Assembly: GCA_963774945.1 (NCBI GenBank)
Contig: CAVZHA010000027.1
Location: forward strand, 1,612,001-1,676,000
Reading direction: 5' to 3'
From: Trebonia sp963774945
GTDB taxonomy: Bacteria > Actinomycetota > Actinomycetes > Streptosporangiales > Streptosporangiaceae
Length of the DNA stretch: 64,000 nucleotides
The notes below the pieces were generated by a model. That model was not told the origin of the DNA, searched no databases, and worked only from the letters and a program-made list of their open reading frames with translations. Below, piece by piece: positions 47,289 through 55,556 of this stretch (positions are counted from its first letter, which is position 1; each line of letters opens with the position of its first letter). The position numbers and the translations under genes are program-made.

Positions 47289-48587
47289 ATGACGAGTGTT
47301 GACGAGGCGGACGCGCGCGGCTTTCTTCGGCCGTACGCGGAGATTTTCTCGATACCGCGGGCCTGGCGGTTCTCCGTCGCGGGCGTCATCGGGCGGCTGC
47401 CGATGTCCATGTACGGGCTCGGCACGGTGCTGCTGATCTCGGCCGGGACCGGCCGCTACGGGCTGGCGGGGACGGTCTCGGCGGTCAGCGCGCTCGGCAA
47501 CGCGTTCTGCGCGCCGCAGCTGGGGCGGCTGGTCGACCGGCTCGGGCAGCATCGGGTGCTGGTGCCGATCTGCGTGATCTTCGCGCTGTCGGTGGCCGGG
47601 CTGGTGGCCGCGGTCCAGCTCGGGTTGCCGGACTGGACGCTGTTCGCGTTCGGGATCGTCGGCGGCGCGACCATGCCGCAGCTGGGGCCGATGGCGCGAG
47701 CCCGCTGGTCGGTGCTGCTGGCCGGGACCTCGCGGCTGCACACCGCCTTCTCGATCGAGTCGATCGCGGACGAGCTCTGCTTCATCGTCGGGCCCGCCGC
47801 CGTCACCCTGCTCGCCACCCAGGTGCACCCGGCGGCCGGGGTGGCCACCGCCGCGATCTGCTGCCTGGCGGGAACGCTGTGGTTCGCGGCCCAGCGTGCG
47901 ACCGAGCCGCCGGTCAAGTCGGTCGCGGTCCAGGGGAAATCGGGGGCGGGAGCCCCTCATGCGGGGGGCGCCCGGTTGCTCCTCCCCCGGGGGAGATACA
48001 GCCTGGCGGCGCCGGGCCTGGTCGTGCTGGTGCCCGCGTACCTGTTCCTCGGCTCGATGTTCGTGTCGGTCGACCTGTCGACGGTCGACTTCGCCGCCCG
48101 GTCCGGGTACAAGCCGCTGGCCGGGGTGATCCTCGGCTGCTACGCGCTCGGCAGCGCGACCGGCGGCCTCTGGTACGGGTCGCGGAGCTGGCGGGCGCCG
48201 GCCTGGAAGCGGCTCGCCGTCACCCTCTCGCTGACCGTGGCCGGGGTGTGCACGTTCTGGGCGATGCCGAACCTGCTGGTGCTCGCGATCGTGATCTACC
48301 TGTGCGGGCTGACCATCGCGCCCACCCTGATCGCCGGGTACAGCCTGCTCGAGTCGACCGCGCTGCCGGGCCGGGCGACCGAGGCGATGTCGTGGCTCGG
48401 CACCGGCATCTCGGTCGGGGTGGCGCTCGGCGCGACCGCGGTGGGGTTCATCCTCGACGCGTTCGGGCCGCGCTGGGGGTACGCGTTCGCGGCCGCCTCC
48501 GGGGTCACCACGGTCGTGATCTACCTGTCCGGGGTGCCCCGGTTGGCTCGGGCCGAGCCTGTTTCCGCCGGCGAGCCCTTCGCCTAG
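47289..48587 (+). CDS. MFS transporter
   Basis: Major-facilitator permease of 432 residues with about 11-12 membrane helices. The first half reads WRFSVAGVIGRLPMSMYGLGTVLLISAGTG, then GRLVDRLGQHRVLVPICVIFALSVAGLVAAVQLG (the conserved loop between helices 2 and 3). The second half has LVVLVPAYLFLGSMFVSVDLSTVDFA and LAIVIYLCGLTIAPTLIAGYSLLE. The opening PYAEIFSIPRAWRFSVAG is common in exporters of the DHA type. It is divergent from hemH. Substrate unknown. Its end overlaps the convergent transglycosylase gene by four bases. Confidence 0.88.
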   Translation: MTSVDEADARGFLRPYAEIFSIPRAWRFSVAGVIGRLPMSMYGLGTVLLISAGTGRYGLAGTVSAVSALGNAFCAPQLGRLVDRLGQHRVLVPICVIFALSVAGLVAAVQLGLPDWTLFAFGIVGGATMPQLGPMARARWSVLLAGTSRLHTAFSIESIADELCFIVGPAAVTLLATQVHPAAGVATAAICCLAGTLWFAAQRATEPPVKSVAVQGKSGAGAPHAGGARLLLPRGRYSLAAPGLVVLVPAYLFLGSMFVSVDLSTVDFAARSGYKPLAGVILGCYALGSATGGLWYGSRSWRAPAWKRLAVTLSLTVAGVCTFWAMPNLLVLAIVIYLCGLTIAPTLIAGYSLLESTALPGRATEAMSWLGTGISVGVALGATAVGFILDAFGPRWGYAFAAASGVTTVVIYLSGVPRLARAEPVSAGEPFA

Positions 48588-49763
48588 CCTTCCTGGGCGT
48601 ACTCTCCGGCCAGCGTCAGCACCTCGTCGACGTACCAGCTGGCGTGGTTGTAGTCGAAGATCGCGGTGCGCAGGCCCTGGCCGCCGCTGGCGGCGCCGTC
48701 CGCGCACAGCAGGCGGGCGGCCGACGGCACCGCGTCGAACGGGTTCATGATGTTCGGGGTCCCGGTGTCGCCGAAGCCGTCGGTGCCCCAGGTCTGCCAG
48801 GTCGACGGCAGGAACTGCATCGGGCCGAGGGCGCCGGCCGTGGACGGGCCCTCGTTCTGGCCGTCGGCCGACTCGATCTGGGCGATGGCGGCGAGCACCG
48901 TCCACGACAGCCCCGGGCAGTACTGGGCGGCGGACTCCTGGAAGAGCTGCAGGTAGCTGCTCGGCCGTCCGCTGGTCGGGGTCGCGTCGACCGGGAGGCT
49001 GGTGCTGACCTCGGCCGGGACCAGCCGGATGACGGTGGCGTTGGCGCCGAGGGCCTCGGTCACCTGCGTCACCAGCGTCAGCGGGCTGCTGGCGGGCGCG
49101 TTGACGAGGACCGCGATGTTGCGGACGAGGCCGAGCTGGCGGCCGCGGGCGGAGTCGACGATCCCGTCCACCCCGGAGATGCCGACCGGCGCCTGCGCGC
49201 CCGACCGTGAGCTTGGTGCTGGTGCCCGCGGTGACCGGGTAGCGGCTGCCGCGGACGACTCCCGCCTGCTGGCCGGCCGACGCGGTGGTGATCAGGTCGC
49301 CGGCCGCGAAGTCGGACCACAGCGGCGCGTCGCTGGCGGTGGCGGGCGGCGTCCACGGGCGCAGCGCCGCCTCGGCCGCGGCGAGCACGGTCAGCTGCCG
49401 CCCGTTGACGGTGATCTTCGCCCCGTCGATCGCCAGCACCGACCGGACGCCGCTGAGCTTGCGCAGCCGGGCCAGGTCGGCCGCGGTCACGCCGCCCGGC
49501 ACCGAGGCGATCACGTCGGGCACGATCAGCCGCGGGGTGCTGGTCTCGGTGAGGGTGGCGGGCGACGTCGGGTTGGTTGCGCCTGCTGTTCCGGTTCCGG
49601 CGCTGGCGGCCGCGCCGGCCGCCGCTGCGGGCAGCGCCCCGGACGATGGCGCCGGACCACCGGAGAGAGCGGCGACGAGGGCGGCGATGGCCGCGCAGAC
49701 GGCCACCAGCCCGCCTCCCACGACGGCCGGTCTCGCTCGGCGGTTAACGGTCAGCAGCCTCAC
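48584..49763 (-). CDS. Secreted lytic transglycosylase, one frame break
   Basis: Peptidoglycan lytic transglycosylase-like protein of about 392 residues. A signal or anchor helix (AVVGGGLVAVCAAIAALVAALSGG) is followed by an Ala/Thr/Ser-rich linker and a domain with DLARLRKLSGVRSVLAIDGAKITVNGRQL. An extra G near 49200 shifts the frame. The C-terminal SLT domain has YLQLFQESAAQYCPGLSWTVLAAIAQIESADGQN, with the catalytic Glu in QIES, GALGPMQFLPSTWQTWGTDGFGD and DAVPSAARLLCADGAASGG. It should cleave glycan strands outside the membrane. The GTG start is at 49763. Confidence 0.84.
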
Positions 49764-49822
49764 AGTGAGGCTAACTCTACAAAGCCGTCGCGGCGTGGTC
49801 AGCGCGAGGTCCGATCATCGGC

Positions 49823-49840
49823 GCGCTTCTTGCTGTTATC
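49823..49840 (+). repeat. 18-mer repeat, third copy
   Basis: GCGCTTCTTGCTGTTATC matches 27433-27450 and 27546-27563 exactly, 22 kb away, and lies 98 bases before the TetR start codon. Confidence 0.6.
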
Positions 49841-49938
49841 TTGCTGACGATCGCGTCAGCCGACCCGCGGACGGCGCGGATGGGCCGCATCTATCGGGTA
49901 ATCGCAGGAACTGTCGCTGCTACGACTACGCTCTGAGT

Positions 49939-50688
49939 ATGACGCAGGAGGCAGAGCAGAGTCCCGCGCAGCCAACTATCGGGCAGCACGGCGCCGGGGC
50001 GGCCCGCGGGTCCGCCAAGCCCCGCAGTGTCGGGCGCGCCCCGCGCAAGCCTGCCCGGCCGTCGCTCGGCGGCGGCGCCCCCGCCCAGGACCGCGAGCTG
50101 CGGGCGCAGGGCCGGGAGACAGTCCGCAAGCTGCTCGAGGCCGGGATGATCGAGTTCGAGGAACGCGGCTTCGGCGGCGTCCGGGTCGACGACGTGGTGA
50201 AGCGGGCCGGGATCTCGCACGGGACGTTCTACCTGTACTTCGCGAACAAGGAAGACCTATTCAAGGCGCTGCTGCGGGACGCGCTGCACGACATGGAGAT
50301 CGTGGCGGGCGACTTCCCCGTCGTCACCAGCGACGCGACCGGGCTGACGGTGCTGCGGCAGTGGGTGCGGAAGTTCTTCAAGGCCTACGCCGCCCACGCG
50401 ACCGTGATCAGGATCCTCAGCTCGGCCGACCTGGTGCCTGACGAGGTCTTCAGCGAGGGGCTGCAGCTGTTCTTCGCGATTGCCGAGGCGATGACGACCG
50501 GGATGACGGCGGCCGCGGCCGCGGCGGGCAAGCACCAGGAGACCCCCGAGCTCACCGCCGTCGCCTGCCTGATGATGCTGGAGCGGGTCAACTACCTGAT
50601 CAGCACCGAGGTCCAGCTGCCGGTGGCCGAGATGTCGGACAAGATCGCCGACATCATGTTCGCCGCCTTCGGCCTCGCCAGCGCCTGA
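49939..50688 (+). CDS. TetR-family transcriptional regulator with N-terminal tail
   Basis: Regulator of 249 residues. A disordered, basic and Pro-rich tail of about 60 residues (GAARGSAKPRSVGRAPRKPARPS) precedes the helix-turn-helix (VRKLLEAGMIEFEERGFGGVRVDDVVKRAGISHGTFYLYFANKEDLFKALL). The ligand domain follows, ending ADIMFAAFGLASA. The tail is unusual for TetR proteins. The gene stands alone; its target is not obvious. Confidence 0.87.
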   Translation: MTQEAEQSPAQPTIGQHGAGAARGSAKPRSVGRAPRKPARPSLGGGAPAQDRELRAQGRETVRKLLEAGMIEFEERGFGGVRVDDVVKRAGISHGTFYLYFANKEDLFKALLRDALHDMEIVAGDFPVVTSDATGLTVLRQWVRKFFKAYAAHATVIRILSSADLVPDEVFSEGLQLFFAIAEAMTTGMTAAAAAAGKHQETPELTAVACLMMLERVNYLISTEVQLPVAEMSDKIADIMFAAFGLASA

Positions 50689-50790
50689 CGGGGTTACCTG
50701 GCCGGGCGGAGTGGCGCGACCGGTGGGCGCCCTGAGGCGTTTGGCCGGGCGCTTGGCTGCGGCGGGGCGCCCTGTCGGCCCTGTCCGGGC

Positions 50791-50950
50791 CTGTCACCTA
50801 CGCCAGCGACAGGTCGCGCGGTCTGTCGGCTACGCCAGCGACATCGCCTATTGGGGTCGCTGGCGTAGCTGACAGGTGGCGTTTGGGGTCGGTGGCGTAG
50901 GCGACAGGTGACAGCTGGGGTCGGTGGCATCGGCGGCAGCGTCGGCCTCG
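50791..50950. repeat. 32-bp-period array with internal inversion
   Basis: Two units start CTGTCACCTACGCCAGCGAC (50791) and CTGTCGGCTACGCCAGCGAC (50823). Three reverse-oriented units start GGTCGCTGGCGTAGCTGACA (50855), GGTCGGTGGCGTAGGCGACA (50887) and GGTCGGTGGCATCGGCGGCA (50919). Every unit is exactly 32 bases, and the first two can pair with the next two to form long hairpins. Confidence 0.7.
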
Positions 50951-51030
50951 GCGAGACCCTCGGTGCGCGGTCCGGTATCGGCACACCGTCCTCACCGTCA
51001 CCACGCGCAACAGGCCGGATGGATTTCGGG

Positions 51031-51081
51031 GTCAACGTGGGGACTTCGGGTCGCGGAGCGCCCCCAACGGCGCACGTTGAC
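51031..51081 (+). ncRNA. Conserved-loop hairpin, copy A
   Basis: Stem GTCAACGTG (51031-51039) pairs with CACGTTGAC (51073-51081) around a 33-base loop containing TTCGGGTCGCGGAGCGCCCC. It aligns without gaps to copy B at 57701-57751. Stem positions 3 and 5 differ between copies and both changes are compensated. This could be a structured RNA or a DNA element; no transcript is shown. Confidence 0.45.
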
Positions 51082-51270
51082 GCCTGCGGGCGGAAAGCGC
51101 GGTCCCCAACGGCACACAATCATGCCTCCGGCCCGGGGCGGCTCGCCGCCATCCGCCACGAGCACCCCACAACCCGCACCCGTCAAGTCAAGCGGGGCGA
51201 GGAGGGGCGGGCGGGGCGGAGGGGGGCAGCGTGGCGAAGAGGGGCGGGCGGGGCAAGGAGGGGCGATTAA

Positions 51271-51387
51271 GGCTAGTGGGGCTAGTAGGGCTAGTAGGGC
51301 TAGTAGGGCTAGTAGGGCTAGTAGGGCTAGTAGGGCTAGTAGGGCTAGTAGGGCTAGTAGGGCTAGTAGGGCTAGTAGGGCTAGCGG
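51271..51387 (-). repeat. 9-bp tandem repeat, 13 units
   Basis: GGCTAGTAG is repeated 13 times (first and last units variant). On the minus strand each unit contains TAG, and the last unit provides the stop codon of the Lrp gene. Likely to vary in copy number. Confidence 0.85.
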
Positions 51388-51911
51388 GGCTGGTGAGGTT
51401 GGCGGGTGGCGGGGGCTCGGGGGCGGCGGGGCGGCTTGGGGGACTCGGGTGGGCCCAGGGGGACCGGGGACGGGGGCTTTACCTCGGCCAAGCGCAGGTA
51501 AGTCACCAGGCGTTCGCCGCCGCGGCCGGAAAGGCCCGCGAGGACCTGGGCCAGCTCGGCCACGTCCCTGGCCACCACTGACAGGATGTAGTCGGTCTCG
51601 CCGGCGACGCTGTCGGCCCCGATGACCTGGGGCAGGGACCGGACGTAGGCCTCGAACCTGGCGCCCGAGCGCGGGTCGTGGCGCGGCAGCGTGGCCATCA
51701 CGAAGACCTGCAGCGGGAAGCCGACCAGGGCCGGGTCGACGTGCGCGCGGATGATCCTGATCACGCCCGACTCCTTGAGCGCCCGCACCCGGTGCAGGGT
51801 CGCGGCCGGGGACAGGCCGGTGCTGCGGGCGAGCTCGACGTTGGTCGTGTCGGCGTCGGCCTGCAGCTCGGCGAGGAGCTGGATGTCAATTTCATCAATC
51901 TTAATGGCCAT
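51381..51911 (-). CDS. Lrp/AsnC-family regulator with Pro-rich tail
   Basis: Regulator of 176 residues. The AsnC-type helix-turn-helix is at residues 1-55 (IDEIDIQLLAELQADADTTNVELARSTGLSPAATLHRVRAL), followed by the RAM effector domain (LVGFPLQVFVMATLPRHD to DYILSVVARDVAELAQVL). The family usually ends near residue 150; here a Pro/Arg-rich tail (KPPSPVPLGPPESPKPPRRPR) leads to a stop inside the 9-bp repeat, so the C-terminus may have been altered by repeat expansion. It is divergent from an EamA transporter across an AT-rich gap (AAATTATATTTAGTCAAA), the usual layout for Lrp-controlled exporters. Confidence 0.87.
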   Translation of the reverse strand: MAIKIDEIDIQLLAELQADADTTNVELARSTGLSPAATLHRVRALKESGVIRIIRAHVDPALVGFPLQVFVMATLPRHDPRSGARFEAYVRSLPQVIGADSVAGETDYILSVVARDVAELAQVLAGLSGRGGERLVTYLRLAEVKPPSPVPLGPPESPKPPRRPRAPATRQPHQPR

Positions 51912-51982
51912 AGCACAAAATTATATTTAGTCAAAGCGCTAGATCGTCAAATGATGACCGTGTCGACGGCACGCTGGAGGAC

Positions 51983-52972
51983 ATGAGCACCACCCATCTC
52001 CCCGTCGAGCCCGTCCGCACCGTCCCCGTCAGTCACGCCCCCGTCAGTCACGACCCGATCCGCCGGGCCCCCGTCAGCCAGCGGCGCGCCGTCGCCGCGC
52101 TCGCCGCGGCCGGCGTGGCCTGGGGCACCAGCGTGCCGTTGTCGAAGGCGGCGCTCGGCTGGCTCTCGCCCGGCTGGCTCGTGGTGGCCCGGTTCGCGCT
52201 GGCGGCGGCGGTGCTGCTGGTGACGGTGGACCGGAGCGCGCTGCGGGCGGCGTTCCGCTGGCAGGTGCTGGCCTGGGGAGCGGTCGGGTTCGGCGGCTCC
52301 GTCCTCGTGCAGAACACCGGGCTGGCCAGGACCAGCGTCACCCACACGGCCCTGCTGATCGGCGCCGGGCCGGTCCTGGTGGCCGTCATCGCCGCCGCCT
52401 GGCACCACAACGTCGCCCGCCCGGTCGCCTGGGCCGGCTTCGCGGTCTCGCTGGCCGGGATCGTGGTGGTGGCCGGCGGCCACGGCGGCGGCGCCACCGG
52501 CTTCGGCGACGCCCTGGTGCTGCTGTCGGTGCTGATGGTGGCGACCGTGACGGTGGCGCAGGGCCGACTGCTCGAGGGTCAGAACCCGGCCGCGATCACC
52601 GCCGTGCAGTTCGTCGGGGCCGCGCTCGTCGCGCTGCCGTTCGCGATCGGCGCGGGCGGCCTGCCGCACGCCCCGGCCGCCGGCGGCGCGGGCGCGCTGG
52701 CGGTGGTGGCCGTGGTCGGCCTGGCGGTGGTGGGGACCCTGGTGCCGTTCACCCTGTTCGCTTACGGCCAGCACGCGGTGTCGGCCGAGGTGGCCGGGGC
52801 CTTCCTCAACCTCGAGCCGCTGGTCGGGTCGCTGGCCGGGGTCGTCTTCTTCGCCGACCCGGCCGGGCCGCGGCTGCTGATCGGCGGGCTGGCGATCCTC
52901 GGCGGGATCGTGATGAGCAGCGTTCCCGGCCTGCGCCGGCCGGGCCGATCACGGCTGGCTACCGTCGGCTAG
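51983..52972 (+). CDS. EamA/DMT-family transporter
   Basis: Drug/metabolite-type permease of 329 residues with two EamA repeats and about ten helices. Repeat 1 reads LAAAGVAWGTSVPLSKAALGWLSPGWLVVARFALAAAVLLV; repeat 2 begins near FGDALVLLSVLMVATVTVAQGRLLEG and includes GAFLNLEPLVGSLAGVVFFADPAG, a family hallmark. The ribosome site GGAGG precedes the ATG. With the divergent Lrp it likely exports an amino acid or related metabolite. Confidence 0.88.
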   Translation: MSTTHLPVEPVRTVPVSHAPVSHDPIRRAPVSQRRAVAALAAAGVAWGTSVPLSKAALGWLSPGWLVVARFALAAAVLLVTVDRSALRAAFRWQVLAWGAVGFGGSVLVQNTGLARTSVTHTALLIGAGPVLVAVIAAAWHHNVARPVAWAGFAVSLAGIVVVAGGHGGGATGFGDALVLLSVLMVATVTVAQGRLLEGQNPAAITAVQFVGAALVALPFAIGAGGLPHAPAAGGAGALAVVAVVGLAVVGTLVPFTLFAYGQHAVSAEVAGAFLNLEPLVGSLAGVVFFADPAGPRLLIGGLAILGGIVMSSVPGLRRPGRSRLATVG

Positions 52973-53007
52973 CGAGGGGCGGGGCGCGGCCGGCTAGCCA
53001 GAGCCGC

Positions 53008-53038
53008 ACACGGACCGTTCGAAATGACGGGTTTGATG
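53008..53038 (-). repeat. Dispersed element, copy 6
   Basis: Minus strand reads CATCAAACCCGTCATTTCGA then ACGGTCCGTGTG. It lies between the EamA gene and guaB1, in the opposite direction to both. Confidence 0.6.
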
Positions 53039-53096
53039 TTGTTTGCGACCCCCGTCCCGGATCCGGCTGGTTGTTGTACTCGAAAATTCGGTAACA

Positions 53097-54545
53097 ATGA
53101 GGGACGTGCGTTTTCTTCATGATGTCACCCCAGCGACCGACCTGACCTACAGTGACGTGTTCATGGTGCCAGGGCCGTCGTCCGTCGCATCGCGGCTCGA
53201 CGTGGACCTCGGCACCACCGACGGCAGCGGCGCCACCATCCCGATCGTCGCCGCCAACATGACCGCCGTCTCCGGGCGGCGGATGGCCGAGACCATCGCC
53301 CGGCGGGGCGGCCTCGCGATCATCCCGCAGGACATCCCGGGCGAGGTCGTGGCCGACGTCGTCTCCTGGGTGAAGAGCCGCGACCTGGTCGTCGACACCG
53401 CGATCACGCTGCGCCCGTCGGACACGGTCGGTGACGCGCTCGCGCTGCTGCCCAAGCGGGCACACGGGGCGGTGGTGGTCATCGACGGGTCCGGGTCGCC
53501 GGTCGGCGTGGTGACCGAGGCGGACTGCGCCGGGGCGGACCGGTTCGCGCAGCTGTCGGCGGTGATGTCGGGCGACCCGTTCACGCTGCCGAGCGGCACC
53601 CCGCCGGCCGATGCGTTCAACCTGCTGCACTCCGGACGGCATCGGCTGGCGCCGGTCGTGTCGGCCAGCGGCGAGTGCGTCGGGATCCTCACCAGGACCG
53701 GGGCGCTGCGCGCGACCCTGTACTCGCCGGCCGTGGACGCGCGCGGCCGACTGCGGGTCGGCGCCGCCGTCGGGGTCAACGGGGACGTGGCGGCCAAGGC
53801 CAAGCAGCTGCTCGACGCGGAGGTCGACGTGCTCGTGGTCGACACCGCGCACGGGCACCAGGACAAGATGCTCATCGCGCTGCGCGCCATCCGCGGGCTC
53901 TCGCCGTCGGTGCCGATCGTGGCCGGGAACGTGGTCACCGCGGGCGGGGTCCGCGACCTGGTGGCGGCCGGGGCCGACATCATCAAGGTCGGGGTCGGTC
54001 CCGGCGCCATGTGCACCACCCGGATGATGACCGGGGTGGGGCGGCCCCAGTTCTCGGCCGTGCTCGAGTGCGCGGCCGAGGCGGCGTCGCTCGGCGCGCA
54101 CGTGTGGGCCGACGGCGGGGTGCGCTACCCGCGCGACGTCGCGCTGGCGCTGGCGGCCGGGGCCTCGGCGGTGATGATCGGTTCCTGGTTCGCCGGCACC
54201 TACGAGTCGCCCGGTGACGCGTTCAGGGACCCCGACGGGCGGCTCTACAAGGAGAACTTCGGCATGGCCTCGGCCCGCGCGGTGCGGCTGCGGACCGCGT
54301 CAGACTCGGCCTACGACCGGGCCCGCAAGGAGCTGTTCGAGGAGGGCATCTCGGCCGGGCGGATGTACCTCGACCCGGTCCGGCCGGGGGTCGAGGACCT
54401 GCTCGACATGATCGTGGCCGGGGTGCGGTCCTCGTGCACCTACGCCGGCGCGGCCGACCTGGCGTCGTTCGCCGAGCAGGCCGTGATCGGGCTGCAGAGC
54501 GCGTCCGGGTACTCCGAGGGGATGCCGGTCCCGACCAGCTGGTAG
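53097..54545 (+). CDS. guaB1: GuaB1-type IMP dehydrogenase/GMP reductase family protein
   Basis: IMPDH-fold protein of 482 residues of the actinobacterial GuaB1 group. In mycobacteria this group reduces GMP to IMP (purine salvage) rather than making GMP. It begins RFLHDVTPATDLTYSDVFMVPG and contains two CBS modules (residues about 95-220, VVVIDGSGSPVGVVTEADC). The active-site loop is GVGPGAMCTTRMMTG with Cys306, followed by HVWADGGVRYPRDVALALAAGASAVMIGSWFAGT. An alternative GTG start at 53106 would begin RFLHD directly, as in relatives. Confidence 0.85.
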   Translation: MRDVRFLHDVTPATDLTYSDVFMVPGPSSVASRLDVDLGTTDGSGATIPIVAANMTAVSGRRMAETIARRGGLAIIPQDIPGEVVADVVSWVKSRDLVVDTAITLRPSDTVGDALALLPKRAHGAVVVIDGSGSPVGVVTEADCAGADRFAQLSAVMSGDPFTLPSGTPPADAFNLLHSGRHRLAPVVSASGECVGILTRTGALRATLYSPAVDARGRLRVGAAVGVNGDVAAKAKQLLDAEVDVLVVDTAHGHQDKMLIALRAIRGLSPSVPIVAGNVVTAGGVRDLVAAGADIIKVGVGPGAMCTTRMMTGVGRPQFSAVLECAAEAASLGAHVWADGGVRYPRDVALALAAGASAVMIGSWFAGTYESPGDAFRDPDGRLYKENFGMASARAVRLRTASDSAYDRARKELFEEGISAGRMYLDPVRPGVEDLLDMIVAGVRSSCTYAGAADLASFAEQAVIGLQSASGYSEGMPVPTSW

Positions 54546-54578
54546 CTCGGCCGGCACCCTGGCCCGGGCCTTTAGCGG

Positions 54579-55394
54579 CTAGGGCGCGGGCTGGGTCGCG
54601 GCGGCGGTGGCCGCCCAGGCGGCGATCCGGTCGGTCAGGGCGTCGTCGGTGTAGCGCTCGGCGTGACCGAACCCGGGCAGCAGCCAGAACTCCTTGGGCT
54701 CGCGGGCGGCGTCATAGAGCTGCCGGCCGTGCTCGGGCGGGAAGTAGACGTCCCGGTCGCCGTGGATGATCAGCAGGGGGGTGGGCGCGATCATCGCCGC
54801 CGCCTCGGCCGGCGGCACCGGGTACGGCACCGGCCAGCCCTCGGGCGAGATCCGCGTCTTCAGCACGTGCCGGGTGAACGCCCGGCCGAGCCGCTTCTCG
54901 GCCGCGAAATGGACCCGGCGCATCGGCTCGGTGTCCCGGTAGTACCACCGCCCGGGGCCGCTCACCGACACCACCGCGTCGACGCCGCGGCGCAGCGCCG
55001 CCTGCCGCAGCACCACGCTCCCGCCCATCGAGAACCCGACCGTGACGACCTTGGCGTAGCCGAGCCCGCGGGCGTACCTGACCGCCACGTCGAGGTCGTT
55101 GACCTCCTTGTCGCCCAGCGTGGAGAGGCCGCCGGACCGGCCGTGCCCGCGGAAGTCGAACGTCACCACGCCCGCCGCGCGGTTGAAGCGCTGGACGATC
55201 GACCACACCATCGGCCGCTGCCAGGACTGGGTGAAGCCGTGCGCGACCACGATGGCGAGGTCGCGGCCGCCCGACGGCGGCTCCGCCGGCGACAGCTCCT
55301 CCAGATCGCGCCCCTCGGGCGCGGGCAGGTGCACGGCGTCGATCGGGACGCCATCGTCGGTGACCAGGGTGGCGGTCATGATGACGGGTTTCAC
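54579..55394 (-). CDS. Alpha/beta hydrolase
   Basis: Serine hydrolase of 271 residues. Oxyanion motif HGF at 52-54, nucleophile Ser122 in GFSMGGS, Asp213/Asp215 in HGDRDVYFPP and His244 in GFGHAE complete the catalytic set. It resembles dienelactone-hydrolase or acyl-peptidase-like cytosolic esterases. Two in-frame ATGs are near the start (55394 and 55379). It stands between guaB1 and amt without clear functional link. Confidence 0.86.
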   Translation of the reverse strand: MKPVIMTATLVTDDGVPIDAVHLPAPEGRDLEELSPAEPPSGGRDLAIVVAHGFTQSWQRPMVWSIVQRFNRAAGVVTFDFRGHGRSGGLSTLGDKEVNDLDVAVRYARGLGYAKVVTVGFSMGGSVVLRQAALRRGVDAVVSVSGPGRWYYRDTEPMRRVHFAAEKRLGRAFTRHVLKTRISPEGWPVPYPVPPAEAAAMIAPTPLLIIHGDRDVYFPPEHGRQLYDAAREPKEFWLLPGFGHAERYTDDALTDRIAAWAATAAATQPAP

Positions 55395-55475
55395 GGTGCT
55401 CCATCGGGGTGCGGGGGCGCCAGGGTCGGCTGAACGCTAATAACCGTAACCAATGACCGGCCCCGGACATGCCGA

Positions 55476-55518
55476 GGGCCGCGCTCCCGGGACCGTTCTG
55501 GTCCCGGGAGCGCGGCCC
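55476..55518 (-). terminator. Strong terminator after amt
   Basis: Perfect 19-bp arms (55476-55494 and 55500-55518, beginning GGGCCGCGCTCCC) around a 5-base loop. It lies 38 bases after the amt stop. Confidence 0.85.
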
Positions 55519-55556
55519 ACTCTCGCTACGGCCGCAACGTAGCGCGAGGTCTTCGG

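Larger units (their letters stand above)
50689..51380. other. Repeat-rich intergenic region
   Basis: No convincing gene in this 692-bp stretch. It holds a 32-bp-period array with orientation switch (50791-50950), hairpin element A (51031-51081) and a 9-bp tandem repeat (51271-51387) that runs into the Lrp gene. Confidence 0.65.

Noticed and set aside
50791..50950. CRISPR-like array
   Set aside because: Units are contiguous, without spacers, and reverse orientation midway; no cas genes are in the window.
51231..51581. Open frame encoding a (GLVGLV)n protein on the plus strand
   Set aside because: It is a translation of the 9-bp tandem repeat and overlaps the 3' end of the Lrp gene on the other strand.
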